In this document: positions 41,091 through 58,821 of the stretch, piece after piece
Layout of the letters: every line of letters starts with the position of its first letter
How positions within the stretch are numbered: the first letter of the stretch is position 1
From: Vibrio gazogenes
Lineage (GTDB): Bacteria > Pseudomonadota > Gammaproteobacteria > Enterobacterales > Vibrionaceae
Length of the DNA: 64,000 bases
NCBI RefSeq assembly: GCF_023920225.1
Contig: NZ_CP092587.1
Coordinates: 3,437,709-3,501,708 of the forward strand
Direction: 5' to 3'
The notes under the pieces: generated by a model
What the model saw: the letters and a program-made list of their open reading frames with translations, nothing else
Told to the model about the DNA's origin: nothing
The model's database searches: none
Program-made: the position numbers and the translations under genes

Positions 41091-41318
41091 TACAACCCGA
41101 AGAAGTTTCGAGCTGCATTATCAGTAACCTAGGTGTCTCTCATTATTTTACATGAGCGAGAGACTGGTTTTGCCGGACTCAATTGAATAGACACTAAATT
41201 GTGTCATTCCAAGAACACTTGATTGTGTTGGTCTTTCTCTTTCGAGAAAGTATTGAGAACTTTTACAAATAATCGTCTGTTTCCAAAGAAACACACATTA
41301 TTTTGTCAGCTTTCCAAA

Positions 41319-41332
41319 TTGTTAAAGAGCAA
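41319..41332 (-). promoter_or_regulatory. boxA antitermination element in the 16S-23S spacer
   Basis: The minus strand reads TGCTCTTTAACAAT, matching the rRNA boxA that recruits NusB/NusE. It lies between the spacer tRNAs and 23S. The rest of the 41091-41447 spacer shows RNase III-type pairing potential but no gene. Confidence 0.85.
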
Positions 41333-41447
41333 AGTGCAATACTTGTTACTTCAAGCAACACTTTCTAATGACTTTCAGCGCCACAAAATCGAACCACATC
41401 GGTTAAAACCGCTGGTTTGAGTCGTCGAGCCAAAAATAGTTAGAAAG

Positions 41448-41523
41448 TGGTGGGCGATACCGGGTTCGAACCAGTGACCCCCTGCTTGTAAGGCAGGTGC
41501 TCTCCCAACTGAGCTAATCGCCC
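41448..41523 (-). tRNA. tRNA-Val (UAC)
   Basis: The 76-base gene starts GGGCGATTAGCTCAGTTGG, has the anticodon loop CTTACAA with TAC, the T-arm GGTTCGAACC, and encodes CCA. It is the third spacer tRNA. Confidence 0.97.
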
Positions 41524-41555
41524 ACTTTCAGGCGTTTCCCCAAACAGAAGGAAAA

Positions 41556-41631
41556 TGGTGGGTCGTACAGGATTCGAACCTGTGACCAATTGGTTAAAAG
41601 CCAACTGCTCTACCAGCTGAGCTAACGACCC
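41556..41631 (-). tRNA. tRNA-Lys (UUU)
   Basis: The 76-base gene starts GGGTCGTTAGCTCAGCTGG and carries TTT in the anticodon loop CTTTTAA. The T-arm GGTTCGAATCC and the encoded CCA are present. Confidence 0.97.
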
Positions 41632-41648
41632 AGACTTCACTAGGGAAG

Positions 41649-41724
41649 TGGTATCCCGTAGGGGAGTCGAACCCCTGTTACCGCCGTGAAAGGGCGGTGT
41701 CCTAGGCCTCTAGACGAACGGGAC
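41649..41724 (-). tRNA. tRNA-Glu (UUC)
   Basis: The 76-base gene starts GTCCCGTTCGTCTAGAGG and carries TTC in CTTTCAC. The T-arm GGTTCGACTCC and CCA are present. It is the first spacer tRNA after 16S. Confidence 0.97.
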
Positions 41725-41906
41725 AATTTCTTGCTTCATGCTTTCTCTTATTTCCGTGTCAGACGGCTTATCCTCAGTCAGTTGTTTACAACAGTAAACG
41801 CCTTCCTTCGTCAATTGCCTTCCTCGAACTAAGAAAAATCATATTGCAATGCACTCTACATAAACCAAATCAATCTGTGTGGACACTCATCTCAAATATC
41901 TTTTCG

Positions 41907-43448
<1,542 letters not shown>

Positions 43449-43672
43449 AAGTTTTTGTGACACCGAAGTGTCGGCTCAATGAATACTGCTTTTCGTCTCC
43501 GCTTTTAAAAAAACAGAAGCAAAAAGTGACATTACATAAGTAATGTTGAATTGACTGTGCTCTTGTCAGATAACAGTAAACTGCTTTCCAACTTGATATT
43601 GGTCACTCGATTCATTGATAAAATCTTATTGGATATTTATCGACGAGTGCCCACACAGATTGATTGGTCTAT

Positions 43673-43686
43673 ATTGTTAAAGAGCG
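43673..43686 (-). promoter_or_regulatory. boxA antitermination element in the rRNA leader
   Basis: The minus strand reads CGCTCTTTAACAAT, between P2 and the 16S start. It is the leader copy of the element also found in the spacer. Confidence 0.85.
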
Positions 43687-43721
43687 ATTCTTCAAAACGT
43701 TCTCCGTTCGAAGAGGCGGCC

Positions 43722-43749
43722 ATTCTAACGAGATAAATCTTGGTGTCAA
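43722..43749 (-). promoter_or_regulatory. rRNA operon promoter P2
   Basis: On the minus strand TTGACA (43749-43744) and TAGAAT (43727-43722) are separated by 16 bases. An AT-rich tract just upstream could be an UP element. It lies about 270 bases before 16S. Confidence 0.75.
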
Positions 43750-43834
43750 ACACTTTTTTCAGATTTATTTTTCGGTGAAGACCGGGCTGACACAGATGGG
43801 GATTTCTCTCCGCTATCCCGTGTCAGCGAGGGGC

Positions 43835-43862
43835 ATTATAGGCATCGCCTTTCGATTGGCAA
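43835..43862 (-). promoter_or_regulatory. rRNA operon promoter P1
   Basis: On the minus strand TTGCCA (43862-43857) and TATAAT (43840-43835) are 16 bases apart, followed by a GC-rich discriminator GCCCCTCGC typical of stringently controlled rRNA promoters. Upstream A-tracts (43863-43883) look like an UP element. Confidence 0.8.
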
Positions 43863-43941
43863 GCCTTTTTTGCAAGTTTTTTTAAAACAACGATGAACAC
43901 ACCTGTTTGTGGGTATATTTCATTCAATCAGCTTGTTTTAT

Positions 43942-44469
43942 CTACAAATTTTTAAATGCTTGTGCAAAAATTTCAACTTTATTCCAGTTTGTATATTCGA
44001 CTTCTTTTGATGTATCGGTTTCACCACCAGTCATCTTCATAATGAATCGAATCATGAACCGATCAAAAAAACGATATCTTGGATAACGTAATGCCCCCGC
44101 AAAAACACCGATCATTTGAGGTTGCCAGAGAGATTTACGTAAAAAAGTCTGAATGTAAGCACTCCCTTCCGGTGTATCTTTTTTCTGTTCTTCTTTTCGC
44201 GCGGTCAAGTTGACACAAATAAAAGCAGCTTCTGATTCATCTAACTGTTGATGATGTTGATCGATAAATTGATAAAGTGCTTTGTTCAATCGACCATAGC
44301 GAATCGAAGCACCGACTAATACTTTATCGTAAAGCGCCAAATTGAGTTTTGGGTTCAGATGTAAATCAACATACTCACACTGATAGTTTTCAAGCTGCGC
44401 GATAATATGTTCAACAATTTTTTTGGTCTGTCCTTCTCGGGTTGAATACAGACAGAGAACTTTCTTCAC
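43942..44469 (-). CDS. hemG: Menaquinone-dependent protoporphyrinogen IX dehydrogenase
   Basis: The 175-residue flavodoxin-like protein opens KVLCLYSTREGQTKKIVEHI, the FMN phosphate loop, with VLVGASIRYGRL and AFICVNLTARKEE later and the family's long insertion near residue 130. It oxidises protoporphyrinogen IX for haem synthesis at the membrane. It is 11 bases after trkH and just upstream of the rRNA promoters, as in E. coli. Confidence 0.95.
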   Translation of the reverse strand: MKKVLCLYSTREGQTKKIVEHIIAQLENYQCEYVDLHLNPKLNLALYDKVLVGASIRYGRLNKALYQFIDQHHQQLDESEAAFICVNLTARKEEQKKDTPEGSAYIQTFLRKSLWQPQMIGVFAGALRYPRYRFFDRFMIRFIMKMTGGETDTSKEVEYTNWNKVEIFAQAFKNL

Positions 44470-44480
44470 AAGTATTCCTC

Positions 44481-45938
44481 TTAATTACGCCAAAATGCAG
44501 GAGTGAATAGAACAAGCAATGTAAAGATTTCTAATCGCCCAAATAACATCGAAATAATCAGAATCCACTTTGCTTTATCATTAATATCACCAAAGTGGAC
44601 AGCAACTTCTCCCAGCCCCGGACCAAGGTTATTGAGTGTCGCTGCAACAGCCGAAAATGCACTTAACTCTTCCATCCCTGTCGCGATTAAAGCCAACATA
44701 CATAAAACGAAAACCAGCGTATAGGTGGAAAAGAACCCCCATACGGCATCAATAACTCGTGGAGACAAAGCTTTATCTCCGAGCTTAATTGGATAAATGG
44801 CCCGAGGATGAACAAGACGTTTCATCTCTCGCCCACCTTGCAAGGTCAATAGCAGAATCCGAATCACTTTCAATCCACCGCCCGTAGACCCGGCACACCC
44901 GCCAATAAATGAAGAGAAGAGCAACAATACCGGTAAAAAAAGTGGCCAGTCAGAAAACCCCGTGGTCGTGAATCCGGCCGTGGTTGAAACGGAGACACTC
45001 TGAAATAGTGCTTTATCAAACACTTCAGCGACTGAACCGGATTGCTGATGAAGCAGTAAAACAGAAAAACAAGTGACAAACAGGATCGCCTGAATAAACA
45101 AAAACGTTCTGAATTCATAATCTTTCCAGTAAAGCTTGGGATGGATACCGCCGGAAGCAAAGGCCGCATAATGTAACGTAAAATTACAAGAAGAGATCAG
45201 CAGGAAAACAACCGTTATCAGGTTAATGGCCTGACTATTGAAATACCCCATACTGGCATCATGCGTAGAAAACCCACCGATCGCAATCGTAGAGAAACTA
45301 TGGCATATCGCATCAAAGAAAGTCATCCCCGCAAGCCAATACAGAAAAGCACAGATGAGCGTGATTCCTAGATAGATATACCAAAGCGCTTTCGCGGTTT
45401 CTGCAATTCGTGGCGTGACTTTGGTATCTTTCACAGGACCGGGGATTTCAGCCCGATAGAGCTGCATCCCACCGATCCCAAGAACAGGAAGAATCGCAAC
45501 GGCTAGGACAATAATCCCCATCCCACCGAACCACTGTAGAAACTGCCGATAGAACAAAATGGCTTTAGGAAGCTCATCTAAGCCGACGATAACGGTCGCT
45601 CCGGTGGTTGTCAGAGCTGAAAAAGATTCAAAAAAAGAATCCGTCAAAGAAATATTCGGATTATCCGAAATAAAAAATGGAATCGCCCCGGCACTCCCAA
45701 TTACGGTCCAGAATAAAACGACAATCAAAAAACCATCACGAGATTTCAATTCATGTTTATGATTACGATTCGGAAACCAGATAACAGCACCGCAAAGGAG
45801 CAAAACGAAAAAAGTCGTCACAAACGAAACGCCGGCACCATCACGATAGATCAAAGCCACCAGCGCAGGCGCCAGCATAGAAACACTGAATAAGGCAAGG
45901 AGTAATCCGACGATACGGATAATAGAACGAAATTGCAT
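44481..45938 (-). CDS. trkH: Trk potassium uptake protein TrkH
   Basis: The 485-residue membrane protein has four pore-loop repeats. The selectivity segments are visible as TTTGATVI, AIGGFSTHDASM, TTAGFTTTGFSD and a final NNLGPGLG. It forms the K+ channel that works with TrkA. It is 22 bases after yigZ and 11 before hemG. Confidence 0.95.
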   Translation of the reverse strand: MQFRSIIRIVGLLLALFSVSMLAPALVALIYRDGAGVSFVTTFFVLLLCGAVIWFPNRNHKHELKSRDGFLIVVLFWTVIGSAGAIPFFISDNPNISLTDSFFESFSALTTTGATVIVGLDELPKAILFYRQFLQWFGGMGIIVLAVAILPVLGIGGMQLYRAEIPGPVKDTKVTPRIAETAKALWYIYLGITLICAFLYWLAGMTFFDAICHSFSTIAIGGFSTHDASMGYFNSQAINLITVVFLLISSCNFTLHYAAFASGGIHPKLYWKDYEFRTFLFIQAILFVTCFSVLLLHQQSGSVAEVFDKALFQSVSVSTTAGFTTTGFSDWPLFLPVLLLFSSFIGGCAGSTGGGLKVIRILLLTLQGGREMKRLVHPRAIYPIKLGDKALSPRVIDAVWGFFSTYTLVFVLCMLALIATGMEELSAFSAVAATLNNLGPGLGEVAVHFGDINDKAKWILIISMLFGRLEIFTLLVLFTPAFWRN

Positions 45939-45960
45939 GATGGTATGGCTGATTCTAACC

Positions 45961-46590
45961 TTAGTTGATTAGTTCATCATCTGAACTTACGAGAACTCTT
46001 GCACTACTTTTATTGGTTATCACTTGTATAAACTCATCAATATATCGAATTTCAATCTCAATCGTGATAACAACCCGCTGAAGGTACTGTGCTTCTAGCG
46101 CCTGAGCACCAAATTGCTGAATAACGGATTGAGCCAAAGGAATCAACCCATAGTCTAGCGCCAAGTTTAATCTCTTGGTGATTTTTTTTTCGATAGTTTG
46201 AAGTTGCTTAAGCGCTTGCTGAACACCGCCACCATAAGCTTTAACTAGACCACCGGTTCCCAGCTTAACACCACCATAGTAGCGAACCACTACCGCGGTA
46301 ATTTCTCCGACGTGTGCCCCCGACAACTGCGCTAAAATCGGCTTCCCTGCCGTTCCGGATGGTTCGCCATCATCACTAAATCCCCATTTCATTGAATCCT
46401 CCGGTCGTCCGGCGACAAAAGCCCAACAATGATGTCTGGCATCAGGGTACTGATGTTTAATCTGCTCAATAAAGCTCTTGGATGATTCAATCCCCGGCGT
46501 ATGCTGAAGAAAAGTCATAAACAGACTTTTCTTGATCTCTTCGTCATAACGGACCGGAATTGCCGGAACTGCATAAGGCTGATCATTCAT
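45961..46590 (-). CDS. yigZ: YigZ, IMPACT family protein
   Basis: The 209-residue protein has the IMPACT N-terminal domain (KSLFMTFLQHTPGIESSKSFIEQIKHQYPDARHHCWAFVAGRPEDSMKWGFSDDGEPSGTAGKPILAQL, in parts) and a DUF1949 C-terminal domain. The RNA-related function of this family is not settled. It heads the yigZ-trkH-hemG group next to fadB, as in E. coli. Confidence 0.94.
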   Translation of the reverse strand: MNDQPYAVPAIPVRYDEEIKKSLFMTFLQHTPGIESSKSFIEQIKHQYPDARHHCWAFVAGRPEDSMKWGFSDDGEPSGTAGKPILAQLSGAHVGEITAVVVRYYGGVKLGTGGLVKAYGGGVQQALKQLQTIEKKITKRLNLALDYGLIPLAQSVIQQFGAQALEAQYLQRVVITIEIEIRYIDEFIQVITNKSSARVLVSSDDELIN

Positions 46591-46737
46591 TCAATATTCA
46601 GAATCACATCAAATCAGAGAATTGCCACAGTCTAGCACGACCATAAAGAAAAGTGCTGCGGATCTAAAAAAACGGAATTTATCTTTCCATTTATTGCAGT
46701 TATCTCAACTTATGACCACACTTTTCGAATACTAACA

Positions 46738-46754
46738 AAGTCATCGTACCAGTT
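46738..46754 (-). promoter_or_regulatory. FadR operator upstream of fadB
   Basis: The minus strand reads AACTGGTACGATGACTT, close to the FadR site at E. coli fadB (ATCTGGTACGACCAGAT). It lies 34-50 bases before the fadB start and should allow fatty-acid-responsive repression. Confidence 0.7.
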
Positions 46755-46787
46755 GGCTTAGGACAAATGCATGTCAGGAGATAATTC

Positions 46788-50145
<3,358 letters not shown>

Positions 50146-50165
50146 TCAAATTGATACCCTGACGA

Positions 50166-50190
50166 AAAAGGCTCCTTTCAGGAGCCTTTT
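50166..50190. terminator. Bidirectional terminator between fadA and glmU
   Basis: A 10-bp stem (AAAAGGCTCC with GGAGCCTTTT) closes TTTCA and is flanked by A and T runs. It lies between converging genes and suits both. Confidence 0.88.
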
Positions 50191-50275
50191 CTTTTATTCA
50201 TGTCTGGCGAGCACTGATTTCTAGCTATGGTTGGTTTCTAACTACGATTAGTTTCTAAACAGTATCTCTTGTGAA

Positions 50276-51640
50276 TTAGGATTTGTTTTTCTCGGGTCTT
50301 TGCCAACCTTCAACCCGACGTTCTTTCGCTCGGGTAATCACTAATTCTCCCTGAGCCACATTTCGGGTTAATGTCGTCCCTGCTCCAATAGTCGCACCAT
50401 CTCCAACCGTGACCGGTGCCACCAGCTGACTGTCAGACCCGACAAATACATCGTCACCAATCACTGTTTTATGTTTATTGGCACCATCATAATTACAAGT
50501 AATCACACCCGCACCAACGTTTACGCGATCACCGATTTCAGCATCACCCAGATAAGTGAGATGATTAGCTTTCGAGCCTTGGCCTAACCGTGCATTTTTA
50601 ACTTCGACAAAATTACCGACATGCGCATCATCTTTTAACTCAGCACCCGGTCTCAACCGAGTAAACGGCCCGACGGTACACATTTCTCCGACCGTCGCCC
50701 CCTCAATAACGCTGTACGGACGAATAATGGTGTTGTCATCAATCTCACAATCTTTCAATACCGAACCGGCACCGATAATCACATTGTTTCCCAGCGAAAC
50801 ACTGCCTTCGATAACAACATTGACATCAATTTCGACATCATAACCACACTGTAACTGTCCCCGGAGATCAAACCGAGCCGGATCCCGAAGCATAACCCCT
50901 TGCGTTAAGAGTTTATTCGCCAACGAATTCTGATAAGCTCTTTCCAACCGAGACAACTGAACACGATCATTCACGCCTTCCACTTCCATTGAATCAATCG
51001 GATGAACGGCTTGAATCGCTCTTCCTTCCGCATGGGCTGCCGCAATAACATCCGTTAGATAATATTCACCTTGAACATTATTATTTTCTAAACCTGATAG
51101 CCAGCGTTTGAGATCTTTTCCTGAAGCCACCAACACACCGGTATTCACTTCTTGGATCGCCAGTTCAGCTTCTGAGGCATCTTTCTGCTCAACAATGGCA
51201 GTCACAGCATCGTTTTGACGGATAATTCGTCCATATCCTGTAGGATTGTCTAATACGACGGTTAATAACCCGATCCCACCTTGTGGCTGTGAAGAGAGCA
51301 AATTGTCGATCGTCTCTTCCGAAATCAACGGCACATCACCATACAAAACAATGATCTGCTCATCGTCCTGAAAATACGGAGCCGCCTGATCAACCGCATG
51401 TCCTGTTCCCAATTGCTGCGACTGCAGTACCCAATTGACGGATTCAGTTGAAAGTTGTTGTTGCATCAACTCCCCACCATGGCCATAAACAAGGTGAATT
51501 TGCTGAACACCAATCCCCTGACATGTATCAATCACATGTTTTACCATCGGTTTGCCTGCCAACGTATGGAGAACCTTGGGTAACTGAGAATACATCCGGG
51601 TTCCTTTTCCCGCGGCCAAAATCACGGCACTGAATTTCAT
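50276..51640 (-). CDS. glmU: Bifunctional UDP-GlcNAc pyrophosphorylase / GlcN-1-P acetyltransferase
   Basis: The 454-residue protein has the uridyltransferase domain ([39 protein letters not shown]) and a left-handed beta-helix of hexapeptide repeats from about residue 250 ([43 protein letters not shown]). It makes UDP-N-acetylglucosamine for peptidoglycan and lipopolysaccharide. It follows the atp operon as in E. coli. Confidence 0.96.
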   Translation of the reverse strand: MKFSAVILAAGKGTRMYSQLPKVLHTLAGKPMVKHVIDTCQGIGVQQIHLVYGHGGELMQQQLSTESVNWVLQSQQLGTGHAVDQAAPYFQDDEQIIVLYGDVPLISEETIDNLLSSQPQGGIGLLTVVLDNPTGYGRIIRQNDAVTAIVEQKDASEAELAIQEVNTGVLVASGKDLKRWLSGLENNNVQGEYYLTDVIAAAHAEGRAIQAVHPIDSMEVEGVNDRVQLSRLERAYQNSLANKLLTQGVMLRDPARFDLRGQLQCGYDVEIDVNVVIEGSVSLGNNVIIGAGSVLKDCEIDDNTIIRPYSVIEGATVGEMCTVGPFTRLRPGAELKDDAHVGNFVEVKNARLGQGSKANHLTYLGDAEIGDRVNVGAGVITCNYDGANKHKTVIGDDVFVGSDSQLVAPVTVGDGATIGAGTTLTRNVAQGELVITRAKERRVEGWQRPEKNKS

Positions 51641-51735
51641 GGACTACCTTTATATTTAATCGGAAGGAGACTTCTGATTTTATATGGGAAACCCCCAATA
51701 GTTAAATCATCAGCAATAATTTTTGAAGGGAAACA

Positions 51736-51762
51736 AAAAAGGCGACCTGAAGTCGCCTTTTT
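51736..51762 (-). terminator. Terminator of the atp operon
   Basis: GGCGAC and GTCGCC with flanking A/T pairs form a stem around CTGAA. On the minus strand a U-run follows. It lies just past atpC and before glmU. Confidence 0.85.
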
Positions 51763-51778
51763 GAACGTCATAAATGGT

Positions 51779-52201
51779 TTAACGACGTTTTTTAACCAGC
51801 TCGATTACTCGTAGCTTAGCAATGGCTTTAGCCAGTTCACTGGCCGCCTGCGCGAAGTCCATACCGCCTTGCTGATTCTGAATATTTTCTTCAGCATGAC
51901 GCTTGGCTTCTTCCGCCTTTGCTGCGTCTAGATCTTCACCACGAATGGCTGTATCAGCCAGTACCGTAGAGGTACTTGCCTGAACTTCCACTATACCACC
52001 AGAAACATAAATGATTTCTTCGTGGCCGTGCTGCTTCACAATACGCACCATACCAGGCTTTATAGCGGTCAGAAGCGGTGCGTGACCATGGTAAATACCA
52101 AGTTCACCTTCGCTACCGGTCACCTGAAATGTTTCAACCATGCCAGAGAAAATTTTCTTCTCAGCACTGACCACATCCAGATGAAAGGGTATTGATGCCA
52201 T
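51779..52201 (-). CDS. atpC: F1Fo ATP synthase subunit epsilon
   Basis: The 140-residue protein opens [23 protein letters not shown] and has the N-terminal beta-barrel ([18 protein letters not shown]) and C-terminal helical hairpin of epsilon. It couples and inhibits F1 rotation. It is the last gene of the operon. Confidence 0.96.
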   Translation of the reverse strand: MASIPFHLDVVSAEKKIFSGMVETFQVTGSEGELGIYHGHAPLLTAIKPGMVRIVKQHGHEEIIYVSGGIVEVQASTSTVLADTAIRGEDLDAAKAEEAKRHAEENIQNQQGGMDFAQAASELAKAIAKLRVIELVKKRR

Positions 52202-52219
52202 ATCGCCTCCTAGTCAGCC

Positions 52220-53638
<1,419 letters not shown>

Positions 53639-53657
53639 CTATTTATTTGACCTTCAC

Positions 53658-54524
53658 TTAAACCGCAGCTGCGCCGCCCACGATTTCCGACAGTTCTTGT
53701 GTAATCGCAGCTTGACGCGCTTTGTTATACACAAGTTCCAGATCTTCAATCAGGTTACCCGCATTATCAGTTGCAGCTTTCATAGCAACCATTCGAGCCG
53801 CTTGCTCACAAGCAAGATTCTCCACTACCCCTTGATAAACCTGAGACTCTATATAACGTTGCAACAACATATCAAGTAGAGGTTTTGGTTCAGGTTCATA
53901 GAGGTAATCCCATGAATGCTCACGCTTTACTTCTTTACTGTCTGATTTAGGCAAAGGTAGCAATTGATCGATCGTTGGTTCTTGCACCATGGTGTTTACA
54001 AAACGGTTAAACACAACATAGAGGCGATCCAACTCACCTTCATCATATTTTTTCAGCATCACATTAACAGAGCCGATCAAGTCTTCCAGAGATGGAGCAT
54101 CTCCTAATCCAGAAGTCTGAGCCGCAACTTTTGCGCCGCTGTTATTGAAAAATGTTGTCGCTTTTGAACCGATCACAGCCAAATCAACGTCAACATTCTT
54201 CTCTGACCAGGATGTCATATCCAGTAGGGCTTTTTTAAACAAGTTAATGTTCAAACCACCACACAATCCACGATCAGTAGAAATGATGATATAACCAACA
54301 CGTTTGGCTTCACGCTCTTCCAGATACGGATGACGATATTCCAGATTTGCGTTTGCCACATGACCGATCACTTTACGCATTGTTTCCGCGTATGGACGGG
54401 AAGACTCCATTGCATCTTGACTACGACGCATTTTAGAAGCCGCTACCATTTCCATCGCTTTCGTAATCTTCTGGGTGCTTTTCACACTCCCGATTTTACT
54501 ACGTATCTCTTTTGCGCCGGCCAT
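53658..54524 (-). CDS. atpG: F1Fo ATP synthase subunit gamma
   Basis: The ATG at 54524 gives 288 residues, [34 protein letters not shown], the rotor's N-terminal helix. The C-terminal helix ends [26 protein letters not shown] two codons upstream is not needed. It is the central shaft of F1. Confidence 0.96.
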   Translation of the reverse strand: MAGAKEIRSKIGSVKSTQKITKAMEMVAASKMRRSQDAMESSRPYAETMRKVIGHVANANLEYRHPYLEEREAKRVGYIIISTDRGLCGGLNINLFKKALLDMTSWSEKNVDVDLAVIGSKATTFFNNSGAKVAAQTSGLGDAPSLEDLIGSVNVMLKKYDEGELDRLYVVFNRFVNTMVQEPTIDQLLPLPKSDSKEVKREHSWDYLYEPEPKPLLDMLLQRYIESQVYQGVVENLACEQAARMVAMKAATDNAGNLIEDLELVYNKARQAAITQELSEIVGGAAAV

Positions 54525-54568
54525 CGTCACTCTCCATTAGTTGGTGGCAATCAAGCCACCGACTTTGA

Positions 54569-56110
54569 TTACCAAGTTTGAGTTGCTTTAAACTCATCGA
54601 CCAGCTTCTTCAGCTGTGCTTCGATGTCATCGTTATAAGCACCTGTCTTGTTGATCTCAGCTGCTAAATCAGCATATTGATTACGAGCGAACGACAGTAA
54701 TGAGGCTTCAAAATCAAGGAGTCGATTTAACTCGATATCTCCAAGATAACCACGTTCCGCAGCAAAGATAACCAGTGCCTGTTCAAAGACGGACATTGGT
54801 GAGTATTGCTTCTGTTTCATCAGTTCAGTAACTTTCTGACCATGATCCAGCTGTCTCTTCGTCGTATCATCCAGATCAGAAGAGAACTGAGCAAACGCAG
54901 CCAACTCACGATACTGTGCAAGCGCGGTACGAATACCACCGGAGAGTTTCTTGATAATTTTCGTCTGAGCAGAACCGCCCACACGAGATACCGAGATACC
55001 TGGGTCAACAGCAGGACGAACCCCCGCGTTAAACAATTCTGTCTGCAGGAAGATCTGACCATCTGTAATCGAGATTACGTTTGTCGGTACGAATGCAGAA
55101 ACGTCACCGGCTTGAGTTTCAATGATAGGCAATGCAGTTAAAGAACCCGTTTTACCTTTCACTTCACCATTGGTGAATTTTTCTACATATCCTTCACTGA
55201 CACGTGATGCACGCTCAAGTAAACGAGAGTGTAAGTAGAATACATCCCCTGGGAATGCTTCACGGCCTGGTGGGCGCTTCAATAGTAGAGAAATCTGACG
55301 ATAAGCAACCGCTTGCTTTGACAGATCATCATAAACAATCAGTGCATCTTCACCACGATCACGGAAGTATTCACCCATTGCACATCCAGCATAAGGCGCC
55401 AGATATTGCAGTGCTGCAGATTCAGAAGCAGAAGCAACAACAACGACTGTATTCGATAATGCGCCATGCTCTTCAAGCTTGCGCACAACGTTTGCAATCG
55501 TGGAAGCTTTCTGTCCAATCGCAACATAAATAGAATAAATACCAGAATCTTTCTGGTTGATAATCGAGTCAATCGCCATTGCTGTTTTACCAGTCTGACG
55601 GTCACCGATAATCAACTCACGCTGACCACGACCGATCGGAATCATTGAGTCAACAGATTTGTAACCAGTTTGAACAGGCTGATCAACCGATTTACGCTCG
55701 ATAACCCCAGGTGCAATCACTTCTACTGGAGAAGTTAATTTCGCTTCAATTGGACCTTTACCATCAATTGGCTCACCCAGCGTGTTGACCACACGACCAA
55801 GCATTTCAGGGCCAACTGGTACTTCAAGAATCCGACCTGTACCTGTAACTTTAGTGCCTTCCTTAAGGTCAGCATACGGGCCCATTACAACCGCACCAAC
55901 CGAGTCACGCTCAAGGTTGAGTGCTAAGGCATAACGGCCACCCGGTAATTCGATCATTTCACCTTGCATCACGTCCTTCAGGCCGTGGATGCGGATAATA
56001 CCATCGCTTACCGAGACGATAGTACCTTCATTGCGAGCTTCACTAACAACATTGAATTGTTCAATACGCTGTTTAATTAGATCGCTAATTTCCGTGGAAT
56101 TAAGTTGCAT
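54569..56110 (-). CDS. atpA: F1Fo ATP synthase subunit alpha
   Basis: With the start at 56110 ([19 protein letters not shown]) the product is 513 residues, the standard size; the longer frame overlaps atp[16 protein letters not shown] is the P-loop and the arginine-finger region SRVGGSAQT is present. It is the non-catalytic nucleotide-binding subunit. Confidence 0.97.
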   Translation of the reverse strand: MQLNSTEISDLIKQRIEQFNVVSEARNEGTIVSVSDGIIRIHGLKDVMQGEMIELPGGRYALALNLERDSVGAVVMGPYADLKEGTKVTGTGRILEVPVGPEMLGRVVNTLGEPIDGKGPIEAKLTSPVEVIAPGVIERKSVDQPVQTGYKSVDSMIPIGRGQRELIIGDRQTGKTAMAIDSIINQKDSGIYSIYVAIGQKASTIANVVRKLEEHGALSNTVVVVASASESAALQYLAPYAGCAMGEYFRDRGEDALIVYDDLSKQAVAYRQISLLLKRPPGREAFPGDVFYLHSRLLERASRVSEGYVEKFTNGEVKGKTGSLTALPIIETQAGDVSAFVPTNVISITDGQIFLQTELFNAGVRPAVDPGISVSRVGGSAQTKIIKKLSGGIRTALAQYRELAAFAQFSSDLDDTTKRQLDHGQKVTELMKQKQYSPMSVFEQALVIFAAERGYLGDIELNRLLDFEASLLSFARNQYADLAAEINKTGAYNDDIEAQLKKLVDEFKATQTW

Positions 56111-56123
56111 TCTCCAATCCCCA

Positions 56124-56657
56124 TCAAGACTGTAATACATCGCTCAGACGGCTCAAACGGCCATGTACTGAGTTATCGATGATTAAGTCTCCGGCTCGAA
56201 TAATTACCCCACCGAGTAGGGCCTCATCTACACTGCAATTCAGCTGAACTTTGCGCTCGAGGCGCTGCTCCAGTTTGCTGCTGATCTCTGCTTTTTGTTC
56301 TGCGGAAAGCTCCGTTGCCGAAACAACTTCAACTTCCACCTGTTTTTCATGTTCTTTCTTCAACACAAAAAACAGTTCACAAACATCAGGGAGCGCTCTT
56401 AAGCGCCCATTTTCAGCCATCACCCGAATCAGGTTCTGACCGTATTCATCAAACTGTTCACCACAAATAGCAACAAAAATGTCTGCCAATTTACCGGCAG
56501 CCATAGAACTACTCAGTAGTTCATGGATCTGTTCGTTCTTCGTGATTTCAGCAGCAAAAGTAAGCATCTCACCCCATTCGTTGAGTTGCCCCTTTTCTAC
56601 CGCAAAGTCAAATGCTGCTTTAGCATAGGGGCGTGCTATTGTTGTCAAATCAGACAT
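56124..56657 (-). CDS. atpH: F1Fo ATP synthase subunit delta
   Basis: The 177-residue protein begins [25 protein letters not shown], the OSCP/delta signature, and ends with [23 protein letters not shown]. It joins the peripheral stalk to the top of F1. Confidence 0.96.
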   Translation of the reverse strand: MSDLTTIARPYAKAAFDFAVEKGQLNEWGEMLTFAAEITKNEQIHELLSSSMAAGKLADIFVAICGEQFDEYGQNLIRVMAENGRLRALPDVCELFFVLKKEHEKQVEVEVVSATELSAEQKAEISSKLEQRLERKVQLNCSVDEALLGGVIIRAGDLIIDNSVHGRLSRLSDVLQS

Positions 56658-56671
56658 TTGCGCCCCCCTAA

Positions 56672-57142
56672 TTAAAGTTTCGCAGTAATGCTATCGAGAA
56701 TATCTTTATGCGCATCTTTATCAATAGAACGCTCAAGAATCTTCTCAGCTCCAGCCACAGCAAGAGTAGCAACCTGTTTACGCAAGTCATCTCTGGCACG
56801 AATACGCAAAGACTCAATTTCAGCTTCAGCCTGAGCAATCAAATGATTACGCTCAACAAGGGCTTCATCTCTCGCTTCATCAAGAATTTGTGATTTTCGT
56901 TTATTCGCCTGTTCAATGACTTCAGCCGCTGCTTGCTTGGCTTCTTTGATACGTTCAGAAGCATTCGCTTTAGCTAGATCGAGGTCTTTTTCAGCACGCT
57001 CAGCAGCTGATAGACCGTCAGCAATCTTTTTCTGACGTTCTTCAATTGCTGCCATCAATGGTGGCCATACATATTTCATGCAAAACCAAACAAAGATAGC
57101 GAAGGCAATAGCCTGACCTAGCAGAGTTGCGTTTATATTCAC
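56672..57142 (-). CDS. atpF: F1Fo ATP synthase subunit b
   Basis: The 156-residue protein has one N-terminal membrane helix ([21 protein letters not shown]) and a long Ala/Glu/Lys coiled coil. It dimerises as the peripheral stalk. Confidence 0.96.
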   Translation of the reverse strand: MNINATLLGQAIAFAIFVWFCMKYVWPPLMAAIEERQKKIADGLSAAERAEKDLDLAKANASERIKEAKQAAAEVIEQANKRKSQILDEARDEALVERNHLIAQAEAEIESLRIRARDDLRKQVATLAVAGAEKILERSIDKDAHKDILDSITAKL

Positions 57143-57216
57143 CGCAGACTCCTTCTATGTTTGCAAATAATTAAAAACACCAGCCAATTCTATAGACACA
57201 AACCTACTGTGCTAAC

Positions 57217-57474
<258 letters not shown>

Positions 57475-57509
57475 TTATACTAATTGAGTTTCTGATTGAT
57501 TAAGTTGAA

Positions 57510-58304
<795 letters not shown>

Positions 58305-58673
58305 CTATTCACGGTTGATTAAAAAAAATGACGTTACGAACTGCACCACACTTGCTAGGCAATAAAACACAATAAGAACCCCGGCATTTATGTCGATTTC
58401 CCTAAAAATAAACACTAAAACGCCAGCGGTCATCATTAATTTGTATAGATTGCCCATATATGCACGACCAACATCCAGACCCGCATTGTCTTCGCGGCTC
58501 AACTTTCTATGCATATATATATTTGCCAATAGTGAAGGTACGATATACGTAAGTCCCCCAAGAAAAGCGGAAATACCACTTTTCTCATCCAGCACATAGC
58601 CGACAATGGTAGCGAATACTATAAAAAAGGCTAACTGCCACAAAAATGACAGAATAAACCATTTATTTAACAT
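58305..58673 (-). CDS. atpI: F0 accessory subunit I
   Basis: The 122-residue protein has four hydrophobic helices and the AtpI pattern (FLWQLAFFIVFATIVGYVLDEKSGISAFLGGLTYIVPSLLANIYMHRKLS, in parts). It is the first gene of the operon and assists ring assembly or Mg2+ uptake. The 148-base gap to parB probably holds the atp promoter; no clear consensus was assigned. Confidence 0.93.
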   Translation of the reverse strand: MLNKWFILSFLWQLAFFIVFATIVGYVLDEKSGISAFLGGLTYIVPSLLANIYMHRKLSREDNAGLDVGRAYMGNLYKLMMTAGVLVFIFREIDINAGVLIVFYCLASVVQFVTSFFLINRE

Positions 58674-58821
58674 AAGTTACCACCCGTTAACTATAGGCCG
58701 ATTATACATCCGCCTTTACCTTTTACAATAAAGTCGGACCTACAATTCCTCTAGATACATCACAAAAACCCATAAAACGTAAATCAATGATTGCAAAAAT
58801 AAACACATCTATTCTATGGGG

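Noticed and set aside
41440-41640. Minus-strand frame over two tRNAs
   Set aside because: It is made of tRNA-Val and tRNA-Lys sequence.
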